Positions 1 through 4,880 of a DNA stretch of 5,306 nucleotides are shown here, piece by piece. The translations under genes and the position numbers were made by a program. Source of the stretch: Candidatus Methylomirabilota bacterium (GTDB taxonomy: Bacteria; Methylomirabilota; Methylomirabilia; Methylomirabilales; CSP1-5); the NCBI GenBank assembly GCA_023249165.1, contig JAHFDE010000142.1, forward strand, positions 1 through 5,306. Reading direction: 5' to 3'. Under the pieces are notes generated by a model. The model was not told where the DNA came from, made no database searches, and saw only the letters and a program-made list of their open reading frames with translations. Numbering within the stretch: position 1 is the stretch's first letter; each line of letters begins with the position of its first letter.

Positions 1-1
1 C

Positions 2-547
2 CACTACAAGATCGACAGCGATGGGACACGGCACACGCGCTCCTTTGCGCCGCCGGGGGGCAAATATGTCTATCGCTGGATCGCGGCGCCGGGTACGGCA
101 GGCTACTGGCACTACCACGACCATGTCATCGGCCCGGGGATGGACGGGGTGCGGGGGATCGAGCAGGGCTTGTATGGGGCACTGATCGTTCGCAAGGCAG
201 GTGACCCGTTGCCGGACAAGACATTCATCCTGGTGATGCAGAACGTGTGGTTCAACAACAAGAGGCACCCCCACACTCCCCTCTTGGAGGCGAAGCTGGG
301 TGAGCGAGTCGAGTTTGTCGTCATCACCCATGGTCATCGGTTTCACACCTTCCACATCCACGGCCATCGGTGGCTCGACCGGGGGACGAACCGGCTCATT
401 GACACCTTCACCCATAACGCGGGAGAGAGCACGGGGTTTCAGGTGATTGCCGGTGAAGGCGTCGGCCCCGGCGAGTGGATGTATCACTGCCACGTGCACG
501 ACCACCTGGAAGACGGAATGCTGGGTTTCTTTATCGTCCGTCCGTGA
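2..547 (+). CDS. Two-domain multicopper oxidase (small laccase, SLAC type), 3' part
   Basis: This is the C-terminal 181 residues of a multicopper oxidase whose N-terminus lies left of the window. The family oxidises phenols or metal ions at a type 1 copper and reduces O2 to water at a trinuclear copper cluster, normally outside the cytoplasm. Three of the four copper motifs are visible. WHYHDH is at fragment residues 36-41. HTFHIHGH is at 115-122. HCHVHDHLEDGM is at 162-173, with the type 1 ligands Cys163, His168 and axial Met173, plus His115. Only about 75 residues separate the second and third motifs, which fits the two-domain small laccases and not the three-domain enzymes. Stretches such as GLYGALIVRK, VITHG and IAGEGVGPGEWMYHCHV resemble Streptomyces SLAC, which works as a homotrimer. 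The protein ends soon after the last copper motif, without a His-rich tail. The secretion signal and the first motif (HxHG) are outside the window, so export is inferred from the family. Confidence 0.93.
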   Translation, partial: HYKIDSDGTRHTRSFAPPGGKYVYRWIAAPGTAGYWHYHDHVIGPGMDGVRGIEQGLYGALIVRKAGDPLPDKTFILVMQNVWFNNKRHPHTPLLEAKLGERVEFVVITHGHRFHTFHIHGHRWLDRGTNRLIDTFTHNAGESTGFQVIAGEGVGPGEWMYHCHVHDHLEDGMLGFFIVRP

Positions 548-617
548 GAGGGGGTGAGAGAGGAAGAGCCATGAGCGACGCATGCAGATTGAACCGGTGG
601 TTCCAAGGGATATTTTT

Positions 618-627
618 AGAGGAGGGG
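618..627 (+). promoter_or_regulatory. Ribosome binding site of the DUF4399-like gene
   Basis: AGAGGAGGGG contains the full core AGGAGG (620-625), six bases before the ATG at 632. This fixes the start of the secreted protein ahead of the second in-frame ATG at 644. Confidence 0.75.
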
Positions 628-631
628 AAAG

Positions 632-1066
632 ATGGAGACGAGGATGCAACGGCTCATGGTCGTGGTGGGACTCTTCGGGCTCGTGTTGGCCCTGGGCGTG
701 ATCTCCGTTAGGGCGCAGGCCGGACCGACCCTGAAGATCACTTCGCCGAAGAATGGCGAGACCATTGCCGGCGACACGGTGAAAATCACCTATGAATCGA
801 CCGGAGCAAAAATCGTTCCGGCCGCAGACGCCAAGGCAAAAGAGGAGGCCCACTTCCACCTGTTTGTGGATCGGGCGGACTTCAAACCCGGCGTCGAAAT
901 CCCCCGCGGGCTCGAGAAGGAGGGAATCTATCACACCGCAGCGACTTCGTTAGAACTCAAAGGCCTGAAGCCGGGCGCGCACAAGGTGATCGTTGTCCTG
1001 AGCTACAACAACCACGTGCCGTGGGAGCCCCTGGTGACTGCCACGGTGACGTTCAACACCAAATAA
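632..1066 (+). CDS. Secreted DUF4399-like protein
   Basis: A 144-residue exported protein of unknown function. Residues 1-30 form a signal peptide: a basic start, a hydrophobic core at about 8-26, and cleavage sites after VRA (28) or AQA (30). The mature part looks like one beta-sandwich domain. It opens with TLKITSPKNGETIAGDTVKI and continues with the segment HFHLFVD. It ends with LKPGAHKVIVVLSYNNHVPWEP followed by a TATVTF strand. The pair HxHLxxD and LxPGxHxxxxVLxxxNHVP is the pattern I associate with DUF4399, a periplasmic domain of unknown role; the match is from memory. The clustered His residues could bind metal, which is inference. It lies 84 bases after the laccase on the same strand and is probably co-transcribed with it. 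A strong hairpin terminator follows. There are no cysteines, so no haem or disulfide is expected. Confidence 0.85.
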   Translation: METRMQRLMVVVGLFGLVLALGVISVRAQAGPTLKITSPKNGETIAGDTVKITYESTGAKIVPAADAKAKEEAHFHLFVDRADFKPGVEIPRGLEKEGIYHTAATSLELKGLKPGAHKVIVVLSYNNHVPWEPLVTATVTFNTK

Positions 1067-1084
1067 TCTTGGGGGAGGCTAGTT

Positions 1085-1107
1085 CCTTCGCGAGAAGAGA
1101 GCGAAGG
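1085..1107. repeat. Inverted repeat (hairpin) ahead of the terminator
   Basis: CCTTCGC (1085-1091) pairs perfectly with GCGAAGG (1101-1107) around a 9-base loop. It lies just after the DUF4399-like gene and 9 bases before the terminator stem. It may stabilise the mRNA 3' end or act as an accessory stem. No T-run follows it, so it is not a terminator on its own. Confidence 0.5.
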
Positions 1108-1116
1108 GCCAGGGTG

Positions 1117-1146
1117 AAAAGGGCCGGGATTTTCCCGGCCCTTTTT
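1117..1146. terminator. Rho-independent terminator, probably bidirectional
   Basis: A 13-bp perfect stem runs from AAAAGGGCCGGGA (1117-1129) to TCCCGGCCCTTTT (1133-1145) around a TTT loop, and a T-tract continues on the plus strand. The A-run on the left arm supplies a T-run for minus-strand transcripts. The same element can therefore end both the DUF4399-like gene and the convergent cytochrome gene, whose stop codon is at 1158-1160. Confidence 0.9.
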
Positions 1147-1157
1147 CTTTCTGGGCT

Positions 1158-1685
1158 TTAATGGCCGCGATGGACGCCATCCGCCTTTGGGGTCAGGCTC
1201 TTGAGGTACGCGACGAGGTCGAGGAGCTGGCGCAGGGTGAGGAGTTCGGAGTAGTCGGGCATCGTGGAAAGGCCATCAGGGCCGGTGTATCCAGGGCCGG
1301 TAATGATCACGGCGTTGGGGTTCATGATCGCCTCGGCGAGATATTCTGTGGGATGCATCCCCCCCATCCCCGAGAGCTCGGGACCCGGCTTCTGGTCTTT
1401 CGTTCCGCCGGAAAAAAACTCCCCGGCCACGCGGTGGCAGGAATAACACTCGAGCTTGATGAACACCGCACGGCCCGCCCTCGGATCCCCCTCGGGCACG
1501 GTGAACCTCCACCCCGGCGGGGTTCCCCCGTGGCGGTGCAGCTCCTCGTCGGTGATCCGGATTGGCCCTTGAGCCGTTCCTGTAGGCTGCGACCCACGAG
1601 GGGAGTGCTGTTGGGCCGGCACCTCGATCCAGCCCAGCAGACCGGCAAGCACGAGTACTGCCGCGATCCTTCGCCAGGGTGTCAT
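1158..1685 (-). CDS. Periplasmic monohaem c-type cytochrome
   Basis: A 175-residue electron-transfer protein. A signal peptide (about 1-24: MTPWRR, hydrophobic core, VPA before QQ) sends it to the periplasm or membrane face. One haem attachment site, CYSCH, is at residues 80-84 (Cys80, Cys83, His84). The probable distal ligand is Met142 in MPDYSELLTLRQLLDLVAYLKSL, the usual C-terminal helix of class I cytochromes c. The 60 residues between haem and ligand suit a single domain. I chose the ATG at 1685 because the signal peptide begins there and a GGGAGGGG sequence lies about 10 bases upstream. An in-frame ATG at 1742 overlaps the NicO stop codon as ATGA. It would give 194 residues with an unusual 19-residue basic extension and has no clear ribosome site. 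The position just after NicO suggests co-transcription. The redox partner is unknown; the nearby oxidases are candidates. Confidence 0.9.
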   Translation of the reverse strand: MTPWRRIAAVLVLAGLLGWIEVPAQQHSPRGSQPTGTAQGPIRITDEELHRHGGTPPGWRFTVPEGDPRAGRAVFIKLECYSCHRVAGEFFSGGTKDQKPGPELSGMGGMHPTEYLAEAIMNPNAVIITGPGYTGPDGLSTMPDYSELLTLRQLLDLVAYLKSLTPKADGVHRGH

Positions 1686-1738
1686 GATCCGCTTTCCCCT
1701 CCCTGGGGTCGTTCGCCGTGACAAGTCGGGGGGACCCC

Positions 1739-2452
1739 TCATGAGAACGCGAAGAGCCCTTGGGCGAACCCGATCCTGAGCATGATGGAGCTACCAAGGA
1801 CGATCGAGGTCAACCCGGCCGTCATGCGGACAGCCTCGTTGATCCGCTGAAACCGAACGGCGGTCAGGGCAAAGGGCAGGGCCACCACAATGCTCATCAA
1901 CAGCATGCCGGCAATGGATCCCAATCCGAAGATCAGAAGGTAGCACATTCCTTGGACTGGGGTTCGGACCGTGGTGAGGACGAGGAGCATCAGGGCTGCG
2001 CTGCCGGCTAATCCGTGGATCATGCCGACGAGGCAGGCCTTTCCCAGGCTCGGCGGGTCGTGATCATGTCCGTGATCGTCGCTCCGGGCATGGGAGTGGA
2101 AGTGATCGTGCACCCTCCCGCCATGGCGGTGAGGATGGCCATGGACTCGCTTGCGATGGTATCCCCGGAGGATCTGGACCCCCAGGGCGAGCAGGACCAG
2201 CCCCACGACGAACTCCAGGGAGAGGGCGACGCCCTCCGGGATGTTGATCTTGAGAAAGAGGACGATCAGCCCGGCGACAAGCAGGGTCAGGGTATGCCCA
2301 ACCCCCCAAGAAATCCCGATCAGCGAGGGACGGGAGAGGCTTCGGCTTTGACTGACCATGGTGGAGATCGCCACCACATGGTCGGCCTCCAGGGCGTGCT
2401 CCATCCCCAACAAGAATCCAAAGAGGAGCGTCGTGGCCATCGCAGACTCCAT
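1739..2452 (-). CDS. NicO/UreH-family nickel-cobalt transporter with His-rich loop
   Basis: A 237-residue inner-membrane protein that moves a divalent metal, probably Ni2+ or Co2+. The N-terminal helix carries HALEADH (residues 19-25), the H-x4-D-H signature of nickel/cobalt permeases. The next helix has GISWGVGHT (46-54), and GMIHGLAGSAAL (143-154) is a second conserved segment of the family. About six membrane segments are visible (roughly 7-32, 44-67, 73-95, 139-163, 169-195 and 209-234). Between the third and fourth is a loop at about 99-131 with more than ten His residues (HGHPHRH, HDHFHSH, DDHGHDHD), as in metal-binding loops of RcnA-type exporters and some importers. The ATG at 2452 is preceded by GGGAGGAG at 6-bp spacing, which decides it over the ATG 14 codons upstream at 2494. 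The cytochrome follows at once. Direction of transport cannot be read from the sequence. Confidence 0.88.
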   Translation of the reverse strand: MESAMATTLLFGFLLGMEHALEADHVVAISTMVSQSRSLSRPSLIGISWGVGHTLTLLVAGLIVLFLKINIPEGVALSLEFVVGLVLLALGVQILRGYHRKRVHGHPHRHGGRVHDHFHSHARSDDHGHDHDPPSLGKACLVGMIHGLAGSAALMLLVLTTVRTPVQGMCYLLIFGLGSIAGMLLMSIVVALPFALTAVRFQRINEAVRMTAGLTSIVLGSSIMLRIGFAQGLFAFS

Positions 2453-2456
2453 GGAT

Positions 2457-2464
2457 CTCCTCCC
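2457..2464 (-). promoter_or_regulatory. Ribosome binding site deciding the NicO start
   Basis: On the minus strand this reads GGGAGGAG and lies four bases before the ATG at 2452 (GGAGG core to ATG is six). The upstream in-frame ATG at 2494 has no comparable site. Confidence 0.7.
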
Positions 2465-2518
2465 TCGGGTGAGGATCACCTGTCCCCGACGCACGAAGCA
2501 CTACACGGGGTGCGAGGG

Positions 2519-2547
2519 AGAGTAACAGGAGCATCCGGAATTTTCAA
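2519..2547 (-). promoter_or_regulatory. Candidate sigma70 promoter for NicO and cytochrome
   Basis: The minus strand reads TTGAAA (2547-2542), a 17-base spacer, then TACTCT (2524-2519). The -35 box is good; the -10 box keeps only the TA and final T. Transcription would start near 2512, about 60 bases before NicO. It lies in the 164-base gap between VKOR and NicO, where no clear terminator was seen, so read-through from VKOR is also possible. Confidence 0.4.
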
Positions 2548-2616
2548 CGGTGACTTTTTACGCTGTCTCCCCCCTCTTCAAGAAGGCGACCTTGAGCGGG
2601 ACGGGATTTGGTGGGG

Positions 2617-3534
2617 CTATCGGGCAGGGGAAGAGGGCGCTCCGGATCTCCCCGCGGCGGCAGGATCTTCCGCGAAGCCGCTGTGGGCCGCGAGTTCTCT
2701 TGGGCTCAGCAGGCCTTCGTAGCGGCGGCCATTGATGATCCATGTCGGGTATACCCGAATACTCATCTCTTGGCACCGGGCGGCCTGGGGGCCGGAGCGT
2801 CCATAGGGACTGCACTCGATGTAGGGCAGGCGATGGGCCGACGCCCCGAAGATCCGTTTCTGGTCCTCGCAATGCGGGCACCACTCAGCGCCAAAGAACT
2901 GTGCGCCGGAATCCGCCAGGTGGACGGCCAGGGCCTGGAGCTTGGGATCCTCCGCTTCGGCGGCCTTGCCCCAGATCCCGGTGTAATACAGATGCAAAGC
3001 GAGCACGAGGAGGAGGCTCGGCACAGCCGTCTTGGGCAGCCAGGTCCGCCAAGCAAACTTGGGGAGCGACGGAGGCCGTTGATAGGCAACCAGTCCGAGG
3101 ATGGTGATCATGAGTGCTGCCGAGGTCAGACAGTAGGGACAGGTCGCCTCAAGCTCCGTGAGGGAGATGATCGTCAGATACAGGCTGAACGAGGCCCCGA
3201 AGCAAGAGACGATCCAGGCGAGCTTCCAGTGAAGGTCGCGACGTGTGATCCATGCAATGCCGGCGAGGCTGAGATACGAGAGCAGGCCCCAGAACGACGT
3301 CGGCTGCCCGAACAGCGTCGCCCAGCGGCTCGCGAGGACGATATCGCAGCCGCTGCCCACCGGGCATCCGGCCACGCCTTGCCCGACCCATGCGGTGATG
3401 GTGAGATACCCGGCGAGCGTGACGCCGATGAGGGCGAGGGCGAGCAGCGGCCAGTTCGGGCCGCCTCCTTCTGGGATCTGCCGGGAGGCCTCTTTGCCCG
3501 TGGACCTCTCCTTTTGCGTCGCCCCATGACCCAT
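2617..3534 (-). CDS. Vitamin K epoxide reductase (VKOR)-thioredoxin fusion, disulfide-forming
   Basis: A 305-residue membrane protein that makes disulfide bonds in exported proteins, passing electrons from its thioredoxin domain through VKOR to quinone. It replaces the DsbB role in many bacteria. The VKOR part (about 28-187) has five hydrophobic segments. Its loop cysteines are Cys57 and Cys63 (GCPVGSGC), followed by QPTSFWGLLSYL. The quinone-site pair CPYC is Cys132 and Cys135. The thioredoxin-like part (about 195-285) has WCPHC (Cys219, Cys222), a second pair Cys241 and Cys254, and the cis-proline region VYPTW (Pro263). These cysteines match the pattern of the cyanobacterial VKOR-Trx enzyme. 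The C-terminus is a loose A/G/S/P-rich tail. The ATG at 3534 has no ribosome binding site, and a promoter places the transcript start almost on it, so the gene may be leaderless. There is no better in-frame ATG, GTG or TTG start before the first helix. Nearby exported proteins are possible clients. Confidence 0.93.
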   Translation of the reverse strand: MGHGATQKERSTGKEASRQIPEGGGPNWPLLALALIGVTLAGYLTITAWVGQGVAGCPVGSGCDIVLASRWATLFGQPTSFWGLLSYLSLAGIAWITRRDLHWKLAWIVSCFGASFSLYLTIISLTELEATCPYCLTSAALMITILGLVAYQRPPSLPKFAWRTWLPKTAVPSLLLVLALHLYYTGIWGKAAEAEDPKLQALAVHLADSGAQFFGAEWCPHCEDQKRIFGASAHRLPYIECSPYGRSGPQAARCQEMSIRVYPTWIINGRRYEGLLSPRELAAHSGFAEDPAAAGRSGAPSSPAR

Positions 3535-3542
3535 TGAGGGAG

Positions 3543-3571
3543 AGTATATGACGGGACCTTGGATGGGTCAA
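3543..3571 (-). promoter_or_regulatory. Strong sigma70-type promoter of the VKOR-Trx gene
   Basis: The minus strand reads TTGACC (3571-3566), exactly 17 bases, then TATACT (3548-3543). Eight bases (CTCCCTCA) separate the -10 box from the ATG at 3534, so the predicted transcript begins at or within one base of the start codon. A short inverted repeat, GAGGC/GCCTC (3573-3587), abuts the -35 box and could be an operator or the end of the upstream transcript. Confidence 0.7.
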
Positions 3572-3597
3572 TGAGGCGGACAGCCTCCCCATCTCCC

Positions 3598-3771
3598 CTA
3601 CAGCTTGGTCAGCGACCCCTGCAGGATCGCCTCGACGAGGGCGTTCCACTCCGCCCTGGCCAGGGTGACCTGATTGCCGGGCTCGCCGATCTGGACCGTC
3701 TCGTCATAGACCGCGACGGTCGGACAGGCGTCGCAGGCGGGGCAGAGGCTCACGATCTGTTTGGCTTCCAT
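3598..3771 (-). CDS. 57-residue Cys-rich (CPxCxxCP) small protein
   Basis: A small cytosolic protein with no signal peptide. It begins MEAKQIVSLCPACDACP, so Cys10, Cys13 and Cys16 sit in a C-P-x-C-x-x-C-P motif. A short acidic beta-like stretch (about 18-37, VAVYDETVQIGEPGNQVTL) and a helix (about 38-55, AEWNALVEAILQGSL) follow. The ATG at 3771 has a strong GGAGGTG ribosome site about 6 bases upstream. A longer reading from 3858 is open but adds a low-quality leader lying inside merR. I do not recognise a named family. Three closely spaced Cys could hold a soft or borderline metal, or an Fe-S or zinc site with one outside ligand. It lies directly after and overlaps the MerR gene, which suggests a shared transcript and a role in metal sensing or buffering (inference). 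Confidence 0.75.
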   Translation of the reverse strand: MEAKQIVSLCPACDACPTVAVYDETVQIGEPGNQVTLARAEWNALVEAILQGSLTKL

Positions 3772-4243
3772 CCTTCTCACCTCCTTTTCCGGGAGGGGCC
3801 GATCCGATGATCCGGAGATCTTCGACAGGGACCGATGCGATGCAGCGGCAGATCTCATTCGGGCCGAGCTGAGAGGGTCTCCCCTCGGCCGACCAGCGTT
3901 TTTGGTACCGCTCCAAACGCCCTTTCAGGTCCCGGAGCATCCGAATCTGCTGCTCCAATGCTCGGACCTTCTCTGCTGTCCACCGGGTGACGGCCTCGCA
4001 GGGGGCCTTCCGGGACCGGGCCAGGTCGAAAACCTGGCGGATCTCGGCCAGCGTGAAGCCGAGGCTCTGGGCCTTCCGGATAAAGAGGACCCGCTCCAGG
4101 TCGGTTTCCCCGTAGAGGCGATAGTTCGTATGTGTCCGCCGGGGCGGGGGAAGCAGCCACCGGGTCTCCCAGTAGCGGAGGGTCTTCGACGAGACCCCCG
4201 CCTGCCGAGCTAATTGCCGGATGCCGAGGATCCGCTCACCCAT
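3704..4243 (-). CDS. MerR-family metal-responsive transcriptional regulator
   Basis: A 179-residue DNA-binding regulator. MerR proteins bind a dyad between the -35 and -10 boxes and twist the DNA to switch on transcription when ligand binds. The winged helix-turn-helix is at residues 6-50 (GIRQLARQAGVSSKTLRYWE, then the wing RTHTNYRLY). IRKAQSLGFTLAEIRQVFDL (55-74) follows. The dimer helix is at about 84-118 (CEAVTRWTAEKVRALEQQIRMLRDLKGRLERY). Cys82 sits at the start of that helix, where Hg- and Zn-sensing members keep a Cys and Cu+ sensors have Ser. A C-x-C pair (Cys132, Cys134 in NEICRCIASV) lies in the metal loop. A divalent metal such as Zn, Cd, Pb, Co, Ni or Hg is therefore likelier than Cu+. 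GGGAGGTG lies close before the ATG at 4243. The last 23 residues overlap the small Cys-rich gene and look non-conserved, so the C-terminus may be a recent extension. Confidence 0.9.
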   Translation of the reverse strand: MGERILGIRQLARQAGVSSKTLRYWETRWLLPPPRRTHTNYRLYGETDLERVLFIRKAQSLGFTLAEIRQVFDLARSRKAPCEAVTRWTAEKVRALEQQIRMLRDLKGRLERYQKRWSAEGRPSQLGPNEICRCIASVPVEDLRIIGSAPPGKGGEKDGSQTDREPLPRLRRLSDRRGL

Positions 4244-4245
4244 TT

Positions 4246-4256
4246 TTCACCTCCCG
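4246..4256 (-). promoter_or_regulatory. Ribosome binding site of the MerR gene
   Basis: On the minus strand CGGGAGGTGAA precedes the ATG at 4243; the GGAGGT core is five bases from it. This confirms the start and the full N-terminal helix-turn-helix. Confidence 0.7.
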
Positions 4257-4264
4257 ATCGTGAG

Positions 4265-4294
4265 GGTAAAGCCTCCCCTGAGGGAAAGGATCAA
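4265..4294 (-). promoter_or_regulatory. Candidate MerR-type promoter/operator upstream of merR
   Basis: The minus strand has a -35-like TTGATC (4294-4289), an 18-base spacer, and a weak -10-like TTTACC (4270-4265). The spacer is filled by an imperfect dyad, CCTTTCCC-TCA-GGGGAGG (4289-4272). A long spacer holding a dyad is the layout of MerR-regulated promoters, and such genes often control themselves. The -10 box is poor and the -35 box overlaps the stop codon of the upstream membrane-protein gene, so this remains a candidate. Confidence 0.35.
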
Positions 4295-4671
4295 GAATTT
4301 TTTTTGAGGGCGAGGGTGATGAGGGTGATCCCCCATCCCGGAAGGATCGCCGCGATCCCGAGGAACCAGCACGCTATAGGGCCGGGGGCGCGGCGCTCCG
4401 TGCGCCAGTGTCTGAGAAGCGCATCGGTCACGATGATGCCGAGAAGGGGAAGCGCCGAGGTGATGATGAAAAGAGGTTTGTTCGGCCCTTCTCCTCCCGG
4501 GGGGCCAATGGTCGCCAAGAAGGCCATGAGCCAGGCGGGCAAGAGGGCCGCCAGGCCGAGGACCCAGTACCGCTCCGGGCCCCACGCGGGCCACCGACTC
4601 TTGAGGCGAGCGACCAGAGCGGCCGTGCCCGCTAGGCCGATCACGCTCAGCACTACCGACCACGCGATCAT
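4291..4671 (-). CDS. Four-helix membrane protein with internal duplication, unknown function
   Basis: A 126-residue integral membrane protein that I cannot assign to a family. Four hydrophobic segments are visible at about 3-21, 35-55, 66-86 and 98-121. The two Arg/Lys-rich loops (22-34 and 87-97) suggest that both are cytoplasmic and that the termini face the periplasm. The protein is a tandem duplication of a two-helix unit. Residues 8-47 align without gaps to 74-113 at an offset of 66, sharing G-P, W, L-G, A-A, L-P and W (WVLGLAALLPAW against WFLGIAAILPGW). There is one Cys (101) and no metal motif. The ATG at 4671 has GAGG 5 bases upstream and AGGAG further up. It begins the minus-strand block, 47 bases before merR, downstream of a good promoter and a 23-codon ORF. 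The gene ends in a run of eight A's. Co-transcription with merR suggests a link to the metal response (inference). Confidence 0.8.
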   Translation of the reverse strand: MIAWSVVLSVIGLAGTAALVARLKSRWPAWGPERYWVLGLAALLPAWLMAFLATIGPPGGEGPNKPLFIITSALPLLGIIVTDALLRHWRTERRAPGPIACWFLGIAAILPGWGITLITLALKKNS

Positions 4672-4699
4672 CGCGACCTCAACTCCTCGAATGAACCTC

Positions 4700-4771
4700 T
4701 CAACCCTTGCGGAGGACGCGGATGTCGCGGGTGAGGACGCTCAGGGCCACGCCGGTCCGAAAGGGGGTCAT
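4700..4771 (-). CDS. Possible 23-residue leader ORF upstream of the membrane protein
   Basis: A short ORF in the leader downstream of the leftward promoter. It encodes MTPFRTGVALSVLTRDIRVLRKG and ends in TGA 28 bases before the membrane-protein ATG. A good ribosome site, GGGAGG (4781-4776 on the minus strand), lies four bases before its ATG. The product is basic (five Arg, one Lys) with alternating hydrophobic residues. It could be a small protein, a leader peptide tuning the next gene, or chance. The promoter, ribosome site and stop all fit, but at this length the coding case rests on position alone. Confidence 0.4.
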   Translation of the reverse strand: MTPFRTGVALSVLTRDIRVLRKG

Positions 4772-4817
4772 GTGGCCTCCCGCTTGCACCCTCGAGGTCC
4801 ACGGTTCAACCCCTGGA

Positions 4818-4846
4818 AAAATACCAATCGCCAGAGCGCCGGTCAA
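4818..4846 (-). promoter_or_regulatory. Leftward sigma70-type promoter of the membrane protein-merR unit
   Basis: The minus strand reads TTGACC (4846-4841), exactly 17 bases, then TATTTT (4823-4818). Transcription would begin near 4811 and give a leader of about 140 bases containing the 23-codon ORF. It diverges from the oxidase promoter 35 bp away. Confidence 0.65.
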
Positions 4847-4848
4847 GC

Positions 4849-4870
4849 GGGAGGTTCCCGGGAGGTTCCC
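4849..4870. repeat. Two tandem 11-bp repeats between divergent promoters
   Basis: GGGAGGTTCCC occurs twice with no gap (4849-4859 and 4860-4870). Each copy has arms GGGA/TCCC, and the 11-bp period places both on the same face of the helix. They fill the space between the -35 boxes of the leftward promoter (ends at 4846) and the rightward promoter (starts at 4881), a natural place for a shared regulator. Confidence 0.65.
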
Positions 4871-4880
4871 AGGAAATTGG

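Noticed and set aside
589..616. TTGAAC-N16-TATTTT as a promoter for the DUF4399-like gene
   Set aside because: Transcription would start inside the ribosome site, leaving it unusable; co-transcription from the laccase is simpler.
571..711. Short plus-strand ORF after the laccase
   Set aside because: It overlaps the well-supported secreted protein in another frame and its product looks random.
1161..1721. Plus-strand open frame opposite the cytochrome
   Set aside because: The minus strand encodes a CYSCH haem protein with signal peptide; this frame has no motif or ribosome site.
1686..1742. Cytochrome start at 1742 (ATGA overlap with NicO stop)
   Set aside because: It adds 19 basic residues ahead of a normal signal peptide and lacks a ribosome site; kept only as an alternative.
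2015..2722. Long plus-strand open frame opposite NicO and VKOR
   Set aside because: It is antisense to two proteins with clear family motifs, is rich in D/G/Q/R as expected of a shadow frame, and has no domain.
2608..3537. 309-residue plus-strand open frame opposite VKOR-Trx
   Set aside because: It is exactly antisense to a gene with all expected cysteines; composition is low-complexity and no motif is seen.
4771..4826. tRNA-like pieces: a CTTGCAC loop, AGGTC, GGTTCAACC and a nearby ACCA
   Set aside because: The T-stem pairs at only about three of five positions, the anticodon stem does not pair, and no acceptor partner exists upstream. A promoter and small ORF explain the segment better.
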